A stretch of 64,000 bases of DNA from Ignavibacteriales bacterium (GTDB lineage Bacteria; Bacteroidota; Ignavibacteria; Ignavibacteriales; Ignavibacteriaceae), in assembly GCA_016707285.1 (NCBI GenBank), contig JADJIA010000010.1, positions 51,472-115,471 of the forward strand. The letters are read 5' to 3'. Of the stretch, positions 17,922 to 27,681 are shown in pieces. A model generated the notes under the pieces. It was given only the letters and a program-made list of their open reading frames with translations, did no database searches and had not been told where the DNA came from. The translations under genes were made by a program, and so were the position numbers. Each line of letters starts with the position of its first letter. The first letter of the stretch is position 1.

Positions 17922-20519
17922 TTAGAAAAGGACCCTGGTTGTAAAATGATAATTGGTATATTCGTTTGAGAAACCAATCGTTGTTGCAAGAATCAGGGCT
18001 CTGTCGAGAAATGAAAGATAAGCACCTCCTCCGCTGCTCAAATGCCAGATATTTGAATTTTCACCATTCTTAAAAACTCTTCCTGTTTCAGTAAAGGCAA
18101 AAACTCCAACTCTCGAATAAATTATTGTTTTAATCGAACCCAATTCAACCCTGATTTCTGCGGTTCCGTATAGTGATGCATCTCCCGAAAATCTTTCATT
18201 TCTGAAAGCCCGAAGATTTTTTGATCCACCAAGAAAAGCCGCCGCGAAAAAAGGGTATTCACCTCCCACTTTTTCGCCACCGAATCTAAAAGCGAGTGCA
18301 GAATTCTTTAAAAATGAGATTGGTAAGTATGCCCGAAGATCAAATGTTGCATTGTAGTAAGATTCTTTGGTGTTGAACAATTTTGGGTTATAGTTCCCCC
18401 CAAATTTAAGATACCATCCTTCAAGCGGAAGATCAGTATTATCTCTTTTATCAAATATAAATCCTGTTCCAAGAGTTAAAACCGACAAATCTCCATCACC
18501 ATAACTGCCATGTGGCAAACCTTTAAAAAGTGATGCCTCCGGAACGCTTACTTCGAAGAAGGAGAGCCTTGCCTGATAATAATTTTTTATTCCGTCCCCA
18601 ATGTGGAGGTCAACCCCCATTTCTCCACTCGTGACGCGCCTTTTGACTCTGTAAAATTCACTTTCGAAAAGTTCATTATTGTAGTCGGTTTCGTTACCAT
18701 GTCCATAATAATTGTTAAATTCGATGTTAATTCTGTAAGCTTTAAAACTTACCGTGGCATCATCCAGAATTGAATTGAAGTAACTTTCAAACACAAAATC
18801 AAAATCCCTCGGCCTGGTTGCATAAGCTGCTGTTACGGTTAGCCATGAATCCCACGGCTTTTTACGATAATCGTAATTTATTATGATTGGTCCCCCGCCA
18901 AATTGAAGTCCCGTTGTAGAGGAGAGATCAAACACAGGATTGATGCCATAACCTCTTCCCTCCTGAAGCCAGGCGGGTTCAATATATTCTTGTGGATCCG
19001 ACGCAACAAGCAGTTCCTGAACTCTAAATTTTGTTCCTTTTCCATATAAAACCTGCGATGACGGGTCGTTGTCAAAAAATCTGTTTTTGTTCTCCGCTCT
19101 TCTAATCGGAAGAAAGTTAAGGAACCAGCCTTTAACGAGAGATGAATCGATAAATTGATCTTTTCCCTCTCCTCCGTCAATTCTAATGAGGGGACCTGAT
19201 TCAACTGTGCCTGTAATTTTCACCTGATCGTCACCCCCGGAAAGATGGATTCTTATATCAGAAGTAATTTCACTGTCAAATTCCTTTTGATACAATACTT
19301 CCCTTGTTTCACTCCCCTTTTTCTTTTTCCCTAAAAGGGTGATAATTGTTGAAGTGTCGGTTCTTTGAATATCGATATGATCATCTTTGTCGGAGGCATA
19401 AACATTCACAATTTTGTTGATATGTCGATAATATTCATCCGAAAAAGCAGGGAGTTTTTCCCTTCTTATGATTAGCCTTTCTTTTATTTCGGTGAGAGAA
19501 AGTGGCTTATGTTCCTCGGGGAAACGGGAAAGAGAAAAATCAATCAGTTCATTTGTCAGTTTTGAAATTACAAAATTTGTAACCGAATCCCACTGATTTC
19601 GAGTGAGTTCCGAAAGGAATCTTCTGTCAAGGTATCTTCCACTCCATGTGGCAAACTCTGCCGGCGGGTAGTCGTAGTCAAAATCTTTCCATTGAGGAAT
19701 AATCAGAGTGGAAAGCCATGGGGCAAGTCCGTCAAACTTTGAAAAGGCACGGTCTCTGTCCTTGGGAATCGGTTTCCATATTTCTTTCCCGTTGATGGTA
19801 TATTTGGCCCACTTCCACTGCCCCATGTGGCGATCCCAATCATTCACAAACACATCAAAGAGTCGGGCAGTTAAAAATGCCGCGGCGTCAACTTTTTCAT
19901 CCCTTTTATCGAGGAATCTATACACTAATTTTTCGGAGGAGACTATTTTTTCTGCATTCGCAAAAGGAGTTCCACCATCTTCATTTTCATCGGGATTCAC
20001 CTCCAGCATCCCCGCGAGATTCTTAAATTCATCGCGAAATTCCCCCAAGATTGGATCATCGGGAAGGAACCAAATATCCGGTGGAGCATTTAAAATGCCA
20101 AGGGAATCCATAAACGGTGTGAGGACAACAGCAGCGGCAGGGTGTGAAGTACTTATTTGATCCTGGATAAAATCTGCGACGAGTGTGTTTTTAATATCAT
20201 CAGGAAGAGTGGGCCTGGGGAATTTATTTAGTGATCTGAACTTCCAGGTTTGTCCATCAGCTCCCTTAAAATGGAGGGTTTTGGTTTGCATTCCTCCCCC
20301 CTTTTTTTCAGGCACAAGTCCACCCGCAAAAGTTTTCAGGTCAAGGACGGGGATTTTAATTGGCGTTGCCCATACATCTCGCCACAAGTCACCAAATATC
20401 GTCCTGTGGAACCCGCCTGCCCGATATTCGCTTCCGGAAATAATTACAGTATCCCGCTGTTGCGGGTATGCGGAAAAAACAAAAACTATAAAGATTAAAA
20501 ACAAAAAAGTTTTGTTCAA
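17922..20519 (-). CDS. BamA/TamA-type outer-membrane barrel protein with kinase-like N-terminal domain
   Basis: An 865-residue protein with a signal peptide (MNKTFLFLIFIVFVFSAYPQ) and a C-terminal Omp85-type beta-barrel (about 520-865) ending in an aromatic residue (TTRVLF), which is the signal for outer-membrane insertion. GGSKNLRAFRNERF in the barrel matches the conserved loop 6 region. The soluble part holds FDVFVNDWDRHMGQWKWA (about 223-240), then WKPIPKDRDRAFSKFDG (about 248-264), a pair common to Bacteroidota members of this family. The D-R-H plus D-R-D-x-A-F pattern resembles the catalytic loop and metal-binding Asp of HipA/CotH/Fam20-like kinases. No POTRA domain was recognised. A GGDDQVKITG to DGGEGKDQF stretch (about 415-445) looks RTX-like. 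Substrate unknown. Confidence 0.8.
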   Translation of the reverse strand: MNKTFLFLIFIVFVFSAYPQQRDTVIISGSEYRAGGFHRTIFGDLWRDVWATPIKIPVLDLKTFAGGLVPEKKGGGMQTKTLHFKGADGQTWKFRSLNKFPRPTLPDDIKNTLVADFIQDQISTSHPAAAVVLTPFMDSLGILNAPPDIWFLPDDPILGEFRDEFKNLAGMLEVNPDENEDGGTPFANAEKIVSSEKLVYRFLDKRDEKVDAAAFLTARLFDVFVNDWDRHMGQWKWAKYTINGKEIWKPIPKDRDRAFSKFDGLAPWLSTLIIPQWKDFDYDYPPAEFATWSGRYLDRRFLSELTRNQWDSVTNFVISKLTNELIDFSLSRFPEEHKPLSLTEIKERLIIRREKLPAFSDEYYRHINKIVNVYASDKDDHIDIQRTDTSTIITLLGKKKKGSETREVLYQKEFDSEITSDIRIHLSGGDDQVKITGTVESGPLIRIDGGEGKDQFIDSSLVKGWFLNFLPIRRAENKNRFFDNDPSSQVLYGKGTKFRVQELLVASDPQEYIEPAWLQEGRGYGINPVFDLSSTTGLQFGGGPIIINYDYRKKPWDSWLTVTAAYATRPRDFDFVFESYFNSILDDATVSFKAYRINIEFNNYYGHGNETDYNNELFESEFYRVKRRVTSGEMGVDLHIGDGIKNYYQARLSFFEVSVPEASLFKGLPHGSYGDGDLSVLTLGTGFIFDKRDNTDLPLEGWYLKFGGNYNPKLFNTKESYYNATFDLRAYLPISFLKNSALAFRFGGEKVGGEYPFFAAAFLGGSKNLRAFRNERFSGDASLYGTAEIRVELGSIKTIIYSRVGVFAFTETGRVFKNGENSNIWHLSSGGGAYLSFLDRALILATTIGFSNEYTNYHFTTRVLF

Positions 20520-20550
20520 TGGTCAACACATAATTTTATAAAACAGACTT

Positions 20551-20558
20551 CAAATATA
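20551..20558 (-). promoter_or_regulatory. Candidate -7 box before the barrel-protein gene
   Basis: TATATTTG on the minus strand, 32 bases before the ATG at 20519, in the 54-base gap after clpB. No clear -33 TTTG was found, so the gene may instead be read from the clpB transcript. Confidence 0.35.
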
Positions 20559-20573
20559 CAACTCCATAATTGG

Positions 20574-23192
20574 TTATCCCTTCGTGAAAATGATTTTGCC
20601 CCTTTCATCCACTTTGGCTATTATTGAGTCGCCATCTGAGAAAGCACCGGCGATCAGTTCCTGAGCCAGAGGGTTGATGATATGTTTTTGGATAGTCCTT
20701 TTTAGGGGGCGGGCGCCATATGTAAGGTCATATCCCAATTCGGACAACCAATCGGCAGCTTCATCTGTGATTGAAAATGTAATATCTTTTTTTGCCAACA
20801 TCGCAGTTACGCCATCAAGTTGGATTTTTACAATTTTTCTTATTTCCGACTGTCTCAGCGGCTTGAATAAAATAACATCATCAATTCTGTTGAGAAACTC
20901 GGGTCTTATCGTTTTTCTTAACAGATCGCCAATTTGCATCCGTAGAATTCCCATGACATTATCAATATCCTCATCCCTGCTGTTCATTAAACTTTCCTGG
21001 ATCAACTGGGAACCAAGATTTGATGTCATTATGATGATTGTATTCTTAAAATCAACGGTTCTTCCCTGATTATCGGTTAGCCTTCCGTCATCAAGAACCT
21101 GAAGTAAAATGTTAAATACATCGGGATGTGCTTTTTCGATCTCATCAAGAAGTATCACCGAGTATGGCTTCCTTCTAACCGCTTCAGTAAGTTGCCCGCC
21201 TTCTTCATAACCAACATATCCCGGGGGTGCACCGATAAGTCTGGAGACGGAAAATTTCTCCATATACTCCGACATATCAATTCTGATCATGGCGTGTTCA
21301 TCGTCGAAGAGAGCCATAGCGAGGGCTTTTGCAAGCTCTGTTTTGCCCACACCTGTAGTTCCCAGGAAAATAAATGAACCTGTAGGTTTGTTGGCATCCT
21401 GAAGTCCGGCACGGGATCTTCTGACAGCGTTGGAAACAGCAACAACCGCCTCATCCTGTCCGATAACCCTTTTATGAAGCTGATCTTCGAGGTGGATTAG
21501 TTTGGTTCTCTCACTTTCAAGCATTTTAGTGACGGGGATTCCGGTCCAGCGAGAAACAATCTCAGCCACATCCTCTGCATCAACTTCCTCTTTTAAGAGT
21601 CGTTTTTCCTTCTGAACTTCATTTAATTGAACAGTATCTTCAACAAGTTCTCTTTCAAGTTCGGGAAGAGTTCCGTATCTAATCTCAGCAACTTTTGAAA
21701 GATTTCCTTCTCTCTCATACATTTCAGAATCTGCACGAAGTTTCTCTATCTGAGATTTAATCTCGCGAATCTGACTGATCTTTTCTTTTTCCCGTTCCCA
21801 ATGGACTCTAATTCCACTTCTCTCCTCGATCAATTCCGAGAGTTCCTCATTCAGGTCTTCCAATCTTCTTTGTGAAGCATCATCTTTTTCACGGGTGAGA
21901 GCCACTTTCTCTATCTCAAGCTGTTTAATTTTTCTTTCAAGCACATCAAGTTCTTCAGGCATTGAATCGATCTCAATCCTGAGTCGGGAAGCCGATTCGT
22001 CAATAAGGTCGATCGCTTTATCGGGGAGGAAACGGTCGCTGATATATCTGTTCGAAAGTTGAACGGCAGCAACAATTGCAGCATCGGTTATCCGCACGCC
22101 ATGATGCACTTCATACCGTTCTTTTAATCCTCTAAGAATCGAAATTGAGTCTTCCTCATTAGGTTCTGCGATGATTACAGGTTGAAATCTTCTTTCGAGA
22201 GCAGCATCTTTTTCGATATATTTTTGGTATTCATCAAGGGTTGTGGCACCGATGCAGTGGAGTTCACCCCTCGCCAAAGCAGGTTTAAGGATGTTTGCAG
22301 CATCCATCGCCCCTTCGGTTTTTCCTGCTCCCACAAGTGTGTGCATCTCGTCAATAAAGAGAACTATCTGCCCGTTCGAATTTTGAACTTCCTTTATCAC
22401 TGCCTTCAGTCTCTCTTCAAACTGCCCGCGGTACTGCGTTCCCGCAATAAGTGACCCAACATCAAGTGCAATAATCTGCCTGGTTTTTATTGTCTCGGGA
22501 GCATCACCTGAGACTATCCTTTGAGCAATGCCTTCAGCGATTGCAGTTTTACCAACTCCCGGCTCACCTATAAGGACAGGATTGTTTTTTGTCCTGCGCG
22601 AGAGCACCTGCATTACACGCCTGATTTCATCATTTCTTCCGATAACAGGGTCAAGTTTGCCTGCTTTAGCAAGATCATTTAGATTTCTGCCATATTTTTC
22701 AAGTGAGGCGTAGGAATCTTCCGCATTTTGGGAAGTTACCCTGTTTCCACCCCGGATATGTTCAACAGCTTTTGAGAGGTCATCTTTTGTAACACCGGCA
22801 TCTTTTAACAGTCTTCCGGCGTCGGTTGTATCCTCAGCTAAAGCAAGCAGGAGATGTTCGGTTGAAACAAATTCATCTTTATAATCACTTGCAAGTTTGG
22901 AAGCTCTGTCGAATACCGCAGAAGAATTTGTTGATAGTTTAAGATCGCTTGCTGCCGTTCCGCTTACTTTAGGAAGTTTATCCATCTCTGCAGAGACTTT
23001 AATTCTAATTCGGTCGCTGTTGGCACCAGTTTTTTGAAGGAGAGAATCGGCTAAACCATTCCTTTCTTCAACAAGTGCAGCCAAAATGTGAAGTGGTTCT
23101 ATAATTTGATTTTGATAACCGCCGGCAATTTCTATTGCCTTTTGAACGGTTTCTTGAGCTTTTACCGTAAATTTATTTAAATTAAATGACAT
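20574..23192 (-). CDS. clpB: ATP-dependent disaggregase ClpB
   Basis: Full-length (872 residues) Hsp100 chaperone that resolubilises aggregated protein together with DnaK. Domains in order: N-terminal Clp repeat domain (FTVKAQETVQKAIEIA), first AAA+ module with GEPGVGKT near 210 and Walker B VLFIDEMH, the long middle coiled coil (about 410-530, characteristic of ClpB and absent from ClpA/C), second AAA+ module with GTTGVGKT near 614 and VILLDEIEKAHPDVFN, and the D2-small domain (LTYGARPLKRTIQ). The histidine kinase gene ends 20 bases upstream on the same strand, so the two may be co-transcribed. Confidence 0.97.
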   Translation of the reverse strand: MSFNLNKFTVKAQETVQKAIEIAGGYQNQIIEPLHILAALVEERNGLADSLLQKTGANSDRIRIKVSAEMDKLPKVSGTAASDLKLSTNSSAVFDRASKLASDYKDEFVSTEHLLLALAEDTTDAGRLLKDAGVTKDDLSKAVEHIRGGNRVTSQNAEDSYASLEKYGRNLNDLAKAGKLDPVIGRNDEIRRVMQVLSRRTKNNPVLIGEPGVGKTAIAEGIAQRIVSGDAPETIKTRQIIALDVGSLIAGTQYRGQFEERLKAVIKEVQNSNGQIVLFIDEMHTLVGAGKTEGAMDAANILKPALARGELHCIGATTLDEYQKYIEKDAALERRFQPVIIAEPNEEDSISILRGLKERYEVHHGVRITDAAIVAAVQLSNRYISDRFLPDKAIDLIDESASRLRIEIDSMPEELDVLERKIKQLEIEKVALTREKDDASQRRLEDLNEELSELIEERSGIRVHWEREKEKISQIREIKSQIEKLRADSEMYEREGNLSKVAEIRYGTLPELERELVEDTVQLNEVQKEKRLLKEEVDAEDVAEIVSRWTGIPVTKMLESERTKLIHLEDQLHKRVIGQDEAVVAVSNAVRRSRAGLQDANKPTGSFIFLGTTGVGKTELAKALAMALFDDEHAMIRIDMSEYMEKFSVSRLIGAPPGYVGYEEGGQLTEAVRRKPYSVILLDEIEKAHPDVFNILLQVLDDGRLTDNQGRTVDFKNTIIIMTSNLGSQLIQESLMNSRDEDIDNVMGILRMQIGDLLRKTIRPEFLNRIDDVILFKPLRQSEIRKIVKIQLDGVTAMLAKKDITFSITDEAADWLSELGYDLTYGARPLKRTIQKHIINPLAQELIAGAFSDGDSIIAKVDERGKIIFTKG

Positions 23193-23212
23193 TTGATCTT
23201 TTCCTCCAAAAA

Positions 23213-25474
23213 TTATTCAGGTTTTACACCACCGTTTTTCGGGAGTGTAATACGAAATGTGGTTCCAACTCCCGGTTCACTTTCTATTTCTATCAAACCA
23301 TTGTGCTTTTCTATAAATTCCTTACAGAGTCCAATTCCAAGTCCTGTCCCTTTTTCACCCCTGGTTCCTCTCTGTGAGCGAACTGCATTAATGTTAAATA
23401 TATTTGCCTTGGTTTCATTGTCCATCCCGATACCATTATCTTTAATCGAAAAACATACAAATCCATCGGAATCGCAAGAATCAACGGTAATTTCCCCTTC
23501 TTCATGTGTATATTTTATCGCGTTGCTCAAAAGATTTCTGAATACAATCTCGAGCATGTTTGGATCACATGATATGTATTGACCACCACGAACATTCGAT
23601 TTAAGCGAAATCTTTTTCCCAATGGCTTGCTCAGAGTGAAGCGATAAAGTTTTTTTCACAATTTCTGAAACATCAACCTCAACAGGATCAAAAGATAATT
23701 TTCCCATCCTTGAAGCAGAGAGATTAAGGAGGTTTTCAAGGAGTTCAAAGGTTTTTCTGCTTGTCTCTTCAAGTCCAACAATCAGATGAAGTTTTTCGTC
23801 ATTCGTCAATTCATAAAAATCTTCCTTGAGAATTCCGGTTATTCCGAGAAGTCCCTGGAATGGACTGCGAAGATCGTGGCTGATAATTGAGAAAAGTTTG
23901 TCCTTCGCATCATTCGATTCAACGAGCTGCTGGTTTATTACACCAAGTTCCTTCGCCTGACCCTCTATCAGTTCATTTTGTTGGTTTAGAAGCCGATTGG
24001 TATTTTTAATCCTTTTGTTCACTCGATAGAGTAAAATAACAACAAGTATGACGAGGATGAGCATTATTGCAGTTGCAATTATTGTTATCCGTTGAGTTCT
24101 GTTTTCATACATCTGTTTCTGTAAATCGAGTTCAAATTTTTCGAACTGAAATTTATTTTTGAGCCCGATTAGTCTTCTGCTCATTTCCTCACCCTGTATC
24201 TCCTGAGCATATTTGAGGTGAATCCTCAATGTGATAAGGGCACTGTCTTTATCACCGAGTCTCTCAAATATCTCACTCTTCAGTTCACTAACATCTCTTA
24301 ACAACACCTTGTTTCCAAGCCGCGCGCCAATCGATTGACTCTCTTCGAGGTAAGATTTTGCTTTGTTCACCAGGTTTTGGGCAAGAAAAACCTCGCCAAG
24401 CCCCTTAAGCGCCTCAGCTTCCCGTAATTGTATTCTCTCCCTTACTGCAAGTTGATACATCTCCTCAAAATTTCTCCCGGCAACCTCATAATCTTTTAGC
24501 TTAAAATAGAAATCACCAATTCCCCTTAAAGCAAGAATAATTCCCGGTGGATAGGAAGCACTTTGGTATTTCGCCAGCGACAATTTAAAATAATAGATGG
24601 ATGAATCAACATCTATATCTTCAAACGCATAACCCAGTCCATGATATACATATCCAACCACATTGGTATCTTTTGAATCCACGGCATGAGGAAGACTCTC
24701 TTTATAATACTGAATTGCTTCTTCGTGTTGTCCGGTTTCATTATACACGAGTCCAATGTTTGTGAGGCTAATCGCAATTCCATAATCGTTTTTTATCTCT
24801 CTCTGAAGAGAAAGCGATTTCATATAATATTCAAGTGATTTGTCGTAGATAGCCCAATTAAAATATATAGTCCCAAGATTGTTCAGAGTTGTGGCATGAT
24901 GATCGGTGTTGGGAAGTTTACTCCTGATTTCAAGAGCTTTGTTAAAATAGATTAGTGCACTGTCGAACTCGGTTTGCATCCAGTAAACAAATCCGGTATT
25001 GTTAAGCGAAGACCCCAACCCCACCGAGTCCCCCGTCTCTTCCCTGATGGTGGCAGATCGTTTAAATGAAGAAAGTGCATTGGTATGGTCTTTTAATTTG
25101 TAGTAGCTTTTCCCGATATTTTCAAGATCTTTGCCAAGGTGTAAACTTAAACCAAGCTCTTCGGCAAGCGAGATTGATTTTTTGAAGACCAAAATGGCTT
25201 CCGGGAATTTTTCTTTAGTGTTTAGATATTCACCCCTGATTGAAAGGGCGTCAACCATTAATTCGAGGTCTTTAGTACGATTTGCCGACTTTTCAAGAGA
25301 GTCGAGAAGAGATGGATATTCCGGAGCATCCGTTGATGTATTCCTGGTTTTTTCCAAAAGTTTTACAAATTGTGTGGATTCCGGCAGTTGCTTTTTGTCG
25401 GTACATGATGAAAATGCCATGACAACGATAATAGACAAAAAAGTTATCAGGAATGTGGCTTTAGTTTTCTGCAT
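23213..25474 (-). CDS. TPR-containing membrane histidine kinase
   Basis: A 753-residue sensor kinase. It starts with a lipoprotein-like signal (FLSIIVVMAFSSC, possible lipobox Cys near 24). About ten tetratricopeptide repeats follow (about 40-430; for example ALSSFKRSATIREETGD and GIAISLTNIGLVYNETGQ), so the sensor is periplasmic and probably binds protein. One transmembrane helix lies near 462-483 (IIATAIMLILVILVVILLY), then a coiled coil, HisKA with phospho-acceptor SIISHDLRSPFQ near 533, and HATPase_c with NLLSNAIKYTHEEG, DNGIGM and GTGLGIGL. No response regulator is adjacent. Gene order kinase-clpB-barrel on one strand suggests an envelope or proteotoxic stress unit, but that is inference. 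Confidence 0.92.
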   Translation of the reverse strand: MQKTKATFLITFLSIIVVMAFSSCTDKKQLPESTQFVKLLEKTRNTSTDAPEYPSLLDSLEKSANRTKDLELMVDALSIRGEYLNTKEKFPEAILVFKKSISLAEELGLSLHLGKDLENIGKSYYKLKDHTNALSSFKRSATIREETGDSVGLGSSLNNTGFVYWMQTEFDSALIYFNKALEIRSKLPNTDHHATTLNNLGTIYFNWAIYDKSLEYYMKSLSLQREIKNDYGIAISLTNIGLVYNETGQHEEAIQYYKESLPHAVDSKDTNVVGYVYHGLGYAFEDIDVDSSIYYFKLSLAKYQSASYPPGIILALRGIGDFYFKLKDYEVAGRNFEEMYQLAVRERIQLREAEALKGLGEVFLAQNLVNKAKSYLEESQSIGARLGNKVLLRDVSELKSEIFERLGDKDSALITLRIHLKYAQEIQGEEMSRRLIGLKNKFQFEKFELDLQKQMYENRTQRITIIATAIMLILVILVVILLYRVNKRIKNTNRLLNQQNELIEGQAKELGVINQQLVESNDAKDKLFSIISHDLRSPFQGLLGITGILKEDFYELTNDEKLHLIVGLEETSRKTFELLENLLNLSASRMGKLSFDPVEVDVSEIVKKTLSLHSEQAIGKKISLKSNVRGGQYISCDPNMLEIVFRNLLSNAIKYTHEEGEITVDSCDSDGFVCFSIKDNGIGMDNETKANIFNINAVRSQRGTRGEKGTGLGIGLCKEFIEKHNGLIEIESEPGVGTTFRITLPKNGGVKPE

Positions 25475-25626
25475 GAACTACCGGAATATGGAATTTTCTA
25501 AAAATAAATGAATCTATCGAAGGAAATTACACAAATTTTAAATCAATGTCCATTCAAAATTTTGGGCGCATTGAGAAGTGATATATTACCTGATGCTTTT
25601 GGGCTCTCATGAAGATTTAGTAGTAA

Positions 25627-25872
25627 TTAAATTTATTTCGATATTATGAATTATCGAATATTGACCCCAACGATAAAGAGCCTCCGAAAACAAAACTGGA
25701 TGTCCAGCTATTTGTGATATTTGATGCTCACAAAAAAAGTGTATCAATTTTTGCCTTTTTATTGTCATTAGTATTCATTCATTTAGTTAAAGAGTCTTTT
25801 GAATATAATTTTGATTCAAAAACCGTGTATTTCTTTGGGAGTAAACTATATCATGGGCAGGTCGTTCCGTAG
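25627..25872 (+). other. Unassigned open stretch in a 614-bp gap, possible decayed gene
   Basis: Between 25475 and 26088 no clear gene is present. The frame 25627-25872 is open for 81 codons with protein-like composition (NIDPNDKEPPKTKLDVQ, then a hydrophobic run SIFAFLLSLVFIHLV) but has no ATG. After its stop, another frame continues open (GRSFRSVVFHQYNDTLEVFL to about 26100). Together they could be a small membrane protein broken by a frameshift, or chance. I do not recognise it. Confidence 0.25.
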
Positions 25873-26088
25873 CGTTGTATTTCATCAGTACAATGATACC
25901 TTGGAAGTATTTTTATATCCAATCAGGAAAAAATCCTCAATTACATTTTGGGTTTCTTTCCTGTCATCACTTCTCATTCCAAATAACAAAAATTTGGGAT
26001 ACCCAACTTTTATGTGCCTTCTTGTAACTCTTCTTTCTAAATGCTTATTTCTTGATCAACCAACACAAACTTCGTGTGAGGAAAGTCT

Positions 26089-27645
26089 ATGTCCAAACTA
26101 AACCAAAACTCAATTCAATTTGGCTTCCTGCTTCTTATGTTTGTTGCGACTGATGTAAGTGCCCAATACTTTGATACACTGATTTTCAGAACAAATGGGC
26201 TTTACTGGAAGGAATCAGTTATTTTTATGGGGGACCAAAATGGTGACTCATGCGATGATTTTATGATTACGAAAATGGACACAACTGCAGCCGGTTCAGA
26301 AGGGAAAGCATATTTTTATTACGGAGGTAACCCCGTCCCTGATACACCTGCGTTTTACATAAAAACTTATAATCCCATTACCATCACAGCCTGTGATATA
26401 AACAGAGATGGATTTAGAGATGTCATCAGGCATAGAGGAGTAATAAATACATATCCTATAAGTTATGATGTTTTTCTTGGGGGTCCTGATATTGACACTA
26501 TACCTGATTTCGTAATTTACCATCCTGATAGCAATCATATTTCTATTCTCTACGGTAGAGATTGGCCCATTGACTATGATGGTGATGGATGGGAGGAATT
26601 TGTTACATTTTCATATTCGTGGTATTTCTATTTCTTAATGTCCACTGCTGAAATCCAGCCTGTTGAGTATCATGTCTTGAAACCCGATTCGGCATATTCA
26701 AACTATCAATTCCGGTACAATTATTTATCGTTTGCTGATATTGACGGTGACGGCAAAACAGACTTTTCTCCATTCCTTCAAAGAACCAATCCGTCGAATG
26801 ACCTCCGCCGTTTTTACTTTGGTAACAGTGATTTTTCATTCTCTGATTACCACCAATTTTCATCTGACACAACATTCCAACCAGAAAACATCTTTATAGT
26901 AAATGATATGAATGGGAATGGAAATGGAGAGTTAATAGTGTTTAGGGGAACAGCAGGTGGAGATATGCCATACGCGTTGTCATTTGGAACCCGCCCTCCG
27001 AACATAACACCAGAAGTAAAAATCAGTGCCGGAGGGCTTTCAGGGGAAGGAATCTCACCTGGGGATATAAACGGAGATGGTTACGGCGACTTGTTAAAAT
27101 TTATACCTTATGAGAGTTATGCATTATACCTTGGAGGAAGCACAATTACAGGACTCGTCGCAAAACTTTATTTTTCCAATGTTTTTTTGAGGGAAATAAA
27201 TTTTGCCGGGAGAGTAGGAGATGTAAACGGAGATGGGATAGATGATATATGTGTAGGTGAAAATGCATCCACAAATCACCAATCGATACCCGACGGTGAT
27301 GTATATATCTACAAAGGAACCAGAACCCCTGCTTCAGTAGAGGAAGAAGTTGTTGAGCAAACAGGTGAAAAAAACATTGAGGTCGCAATATCACCCAATC
27401 CAACGACTGGAAAGGTTAATATTCATTTCACGCTCCCTGATTCAGGTATGCTGAGTTTAGAGATTTTTGATATTCTCGGGCAGTGGATTTACAACACTTC
27501 ATCAAAAGAAGAGAAAGGGGTTTACACAAAAGAGTTAAATATTCAAAACTTTGCCGTAACAAGCGGTATCTATATTTTTCATTTCACCCTTGAAACAGGT
27601 GAAAAAACTTTAACTAAAAGTGTTAAGGTTCAATTAATTAAATAG
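26089..27645 (+). CDS. Secreted FG-GAP/integrin-like repeat protein with T9SS domain
   Basis: A 518-residue protein with a signal peptide (about 1-25, LLLMFVATDVSA) and a series of calcium-binding loops of the FG-GAP/VCBS type: DQNGDSCDDF, DINRDGFRDV, DYDGDGWEEF, DIDGDGKTDF, DMNGNGNGEL, DINGDGYGDL, DVNGDGIDDI. These form a seven-bladed propeller, as in integrin alpha chains. The C-terminus is a T9SS sorting domain (ISPNPTTGKVNIHFTLP to KSVKVQLIK). Predicted extracellular or cell-surface; possibly adhesive. A good ribosome site (GAGGAAAGTCT) precedes the ATG. It lies 36 bases before the next T9SS gene on the same strand, so the two probably form an operon. Confidence 0.9.
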   Translation: MSKLNQNSIQFGFLLLMFVATDVSAQYFDTLIFRTNGLYWKESVIFMGDQNGDSCDDFMITKMDTTAAGSEGKAYFYYGGNPVPDTPAFYIKTYNPITITACDINRDGFRDVIRHRGVINTYPISYDVFLGGPDIDTIPDFVIYHPDSNHISILYGRDWPIDYDGDGWEEFVTFSYSWYFYFLMSTAEIQPVEYHVLKPDSAYSNYQFRYNYLSFADIDGDGKTDFSPFLQRTNPSNDLRRFYFGNSDFSFSDYHQFSSDTTFQPENIFIVNDMNGNGNGELIVFRGTAGGDMPYALSFGTRPPNITPEVKISAGGLSGEGISPGDINGDGYGDLLKFIPYESYALYLGGSTITGLVAKLYFSNVFLREINFAGRVGDVNGDGIDDICVGENASTNHQSIPDGDVYIYKGTRTPASVEEEVVEQTGEKNIEVAISPNPTTGKVNIHFTLPDSGMLSLEIFDILGQWIYNTSSKEEKGVYTKELNIQNFAVTSGIYIFHFTLETGEKTLTKSVKVQLIK

Positions 27646-27681
27646 ACAAACAAAACAACAGCTATAAAAAGAGAATTGACT

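Noticed and set aside
25799..26101. 100-codon frame just before the FG-GAP gene
   Set aside because: Overlaps the next gene's ribosome site and start, has no clear ribosome site, and its hydrophobic stretches are low-complexity. Kept only as part of a possible decayed gene.
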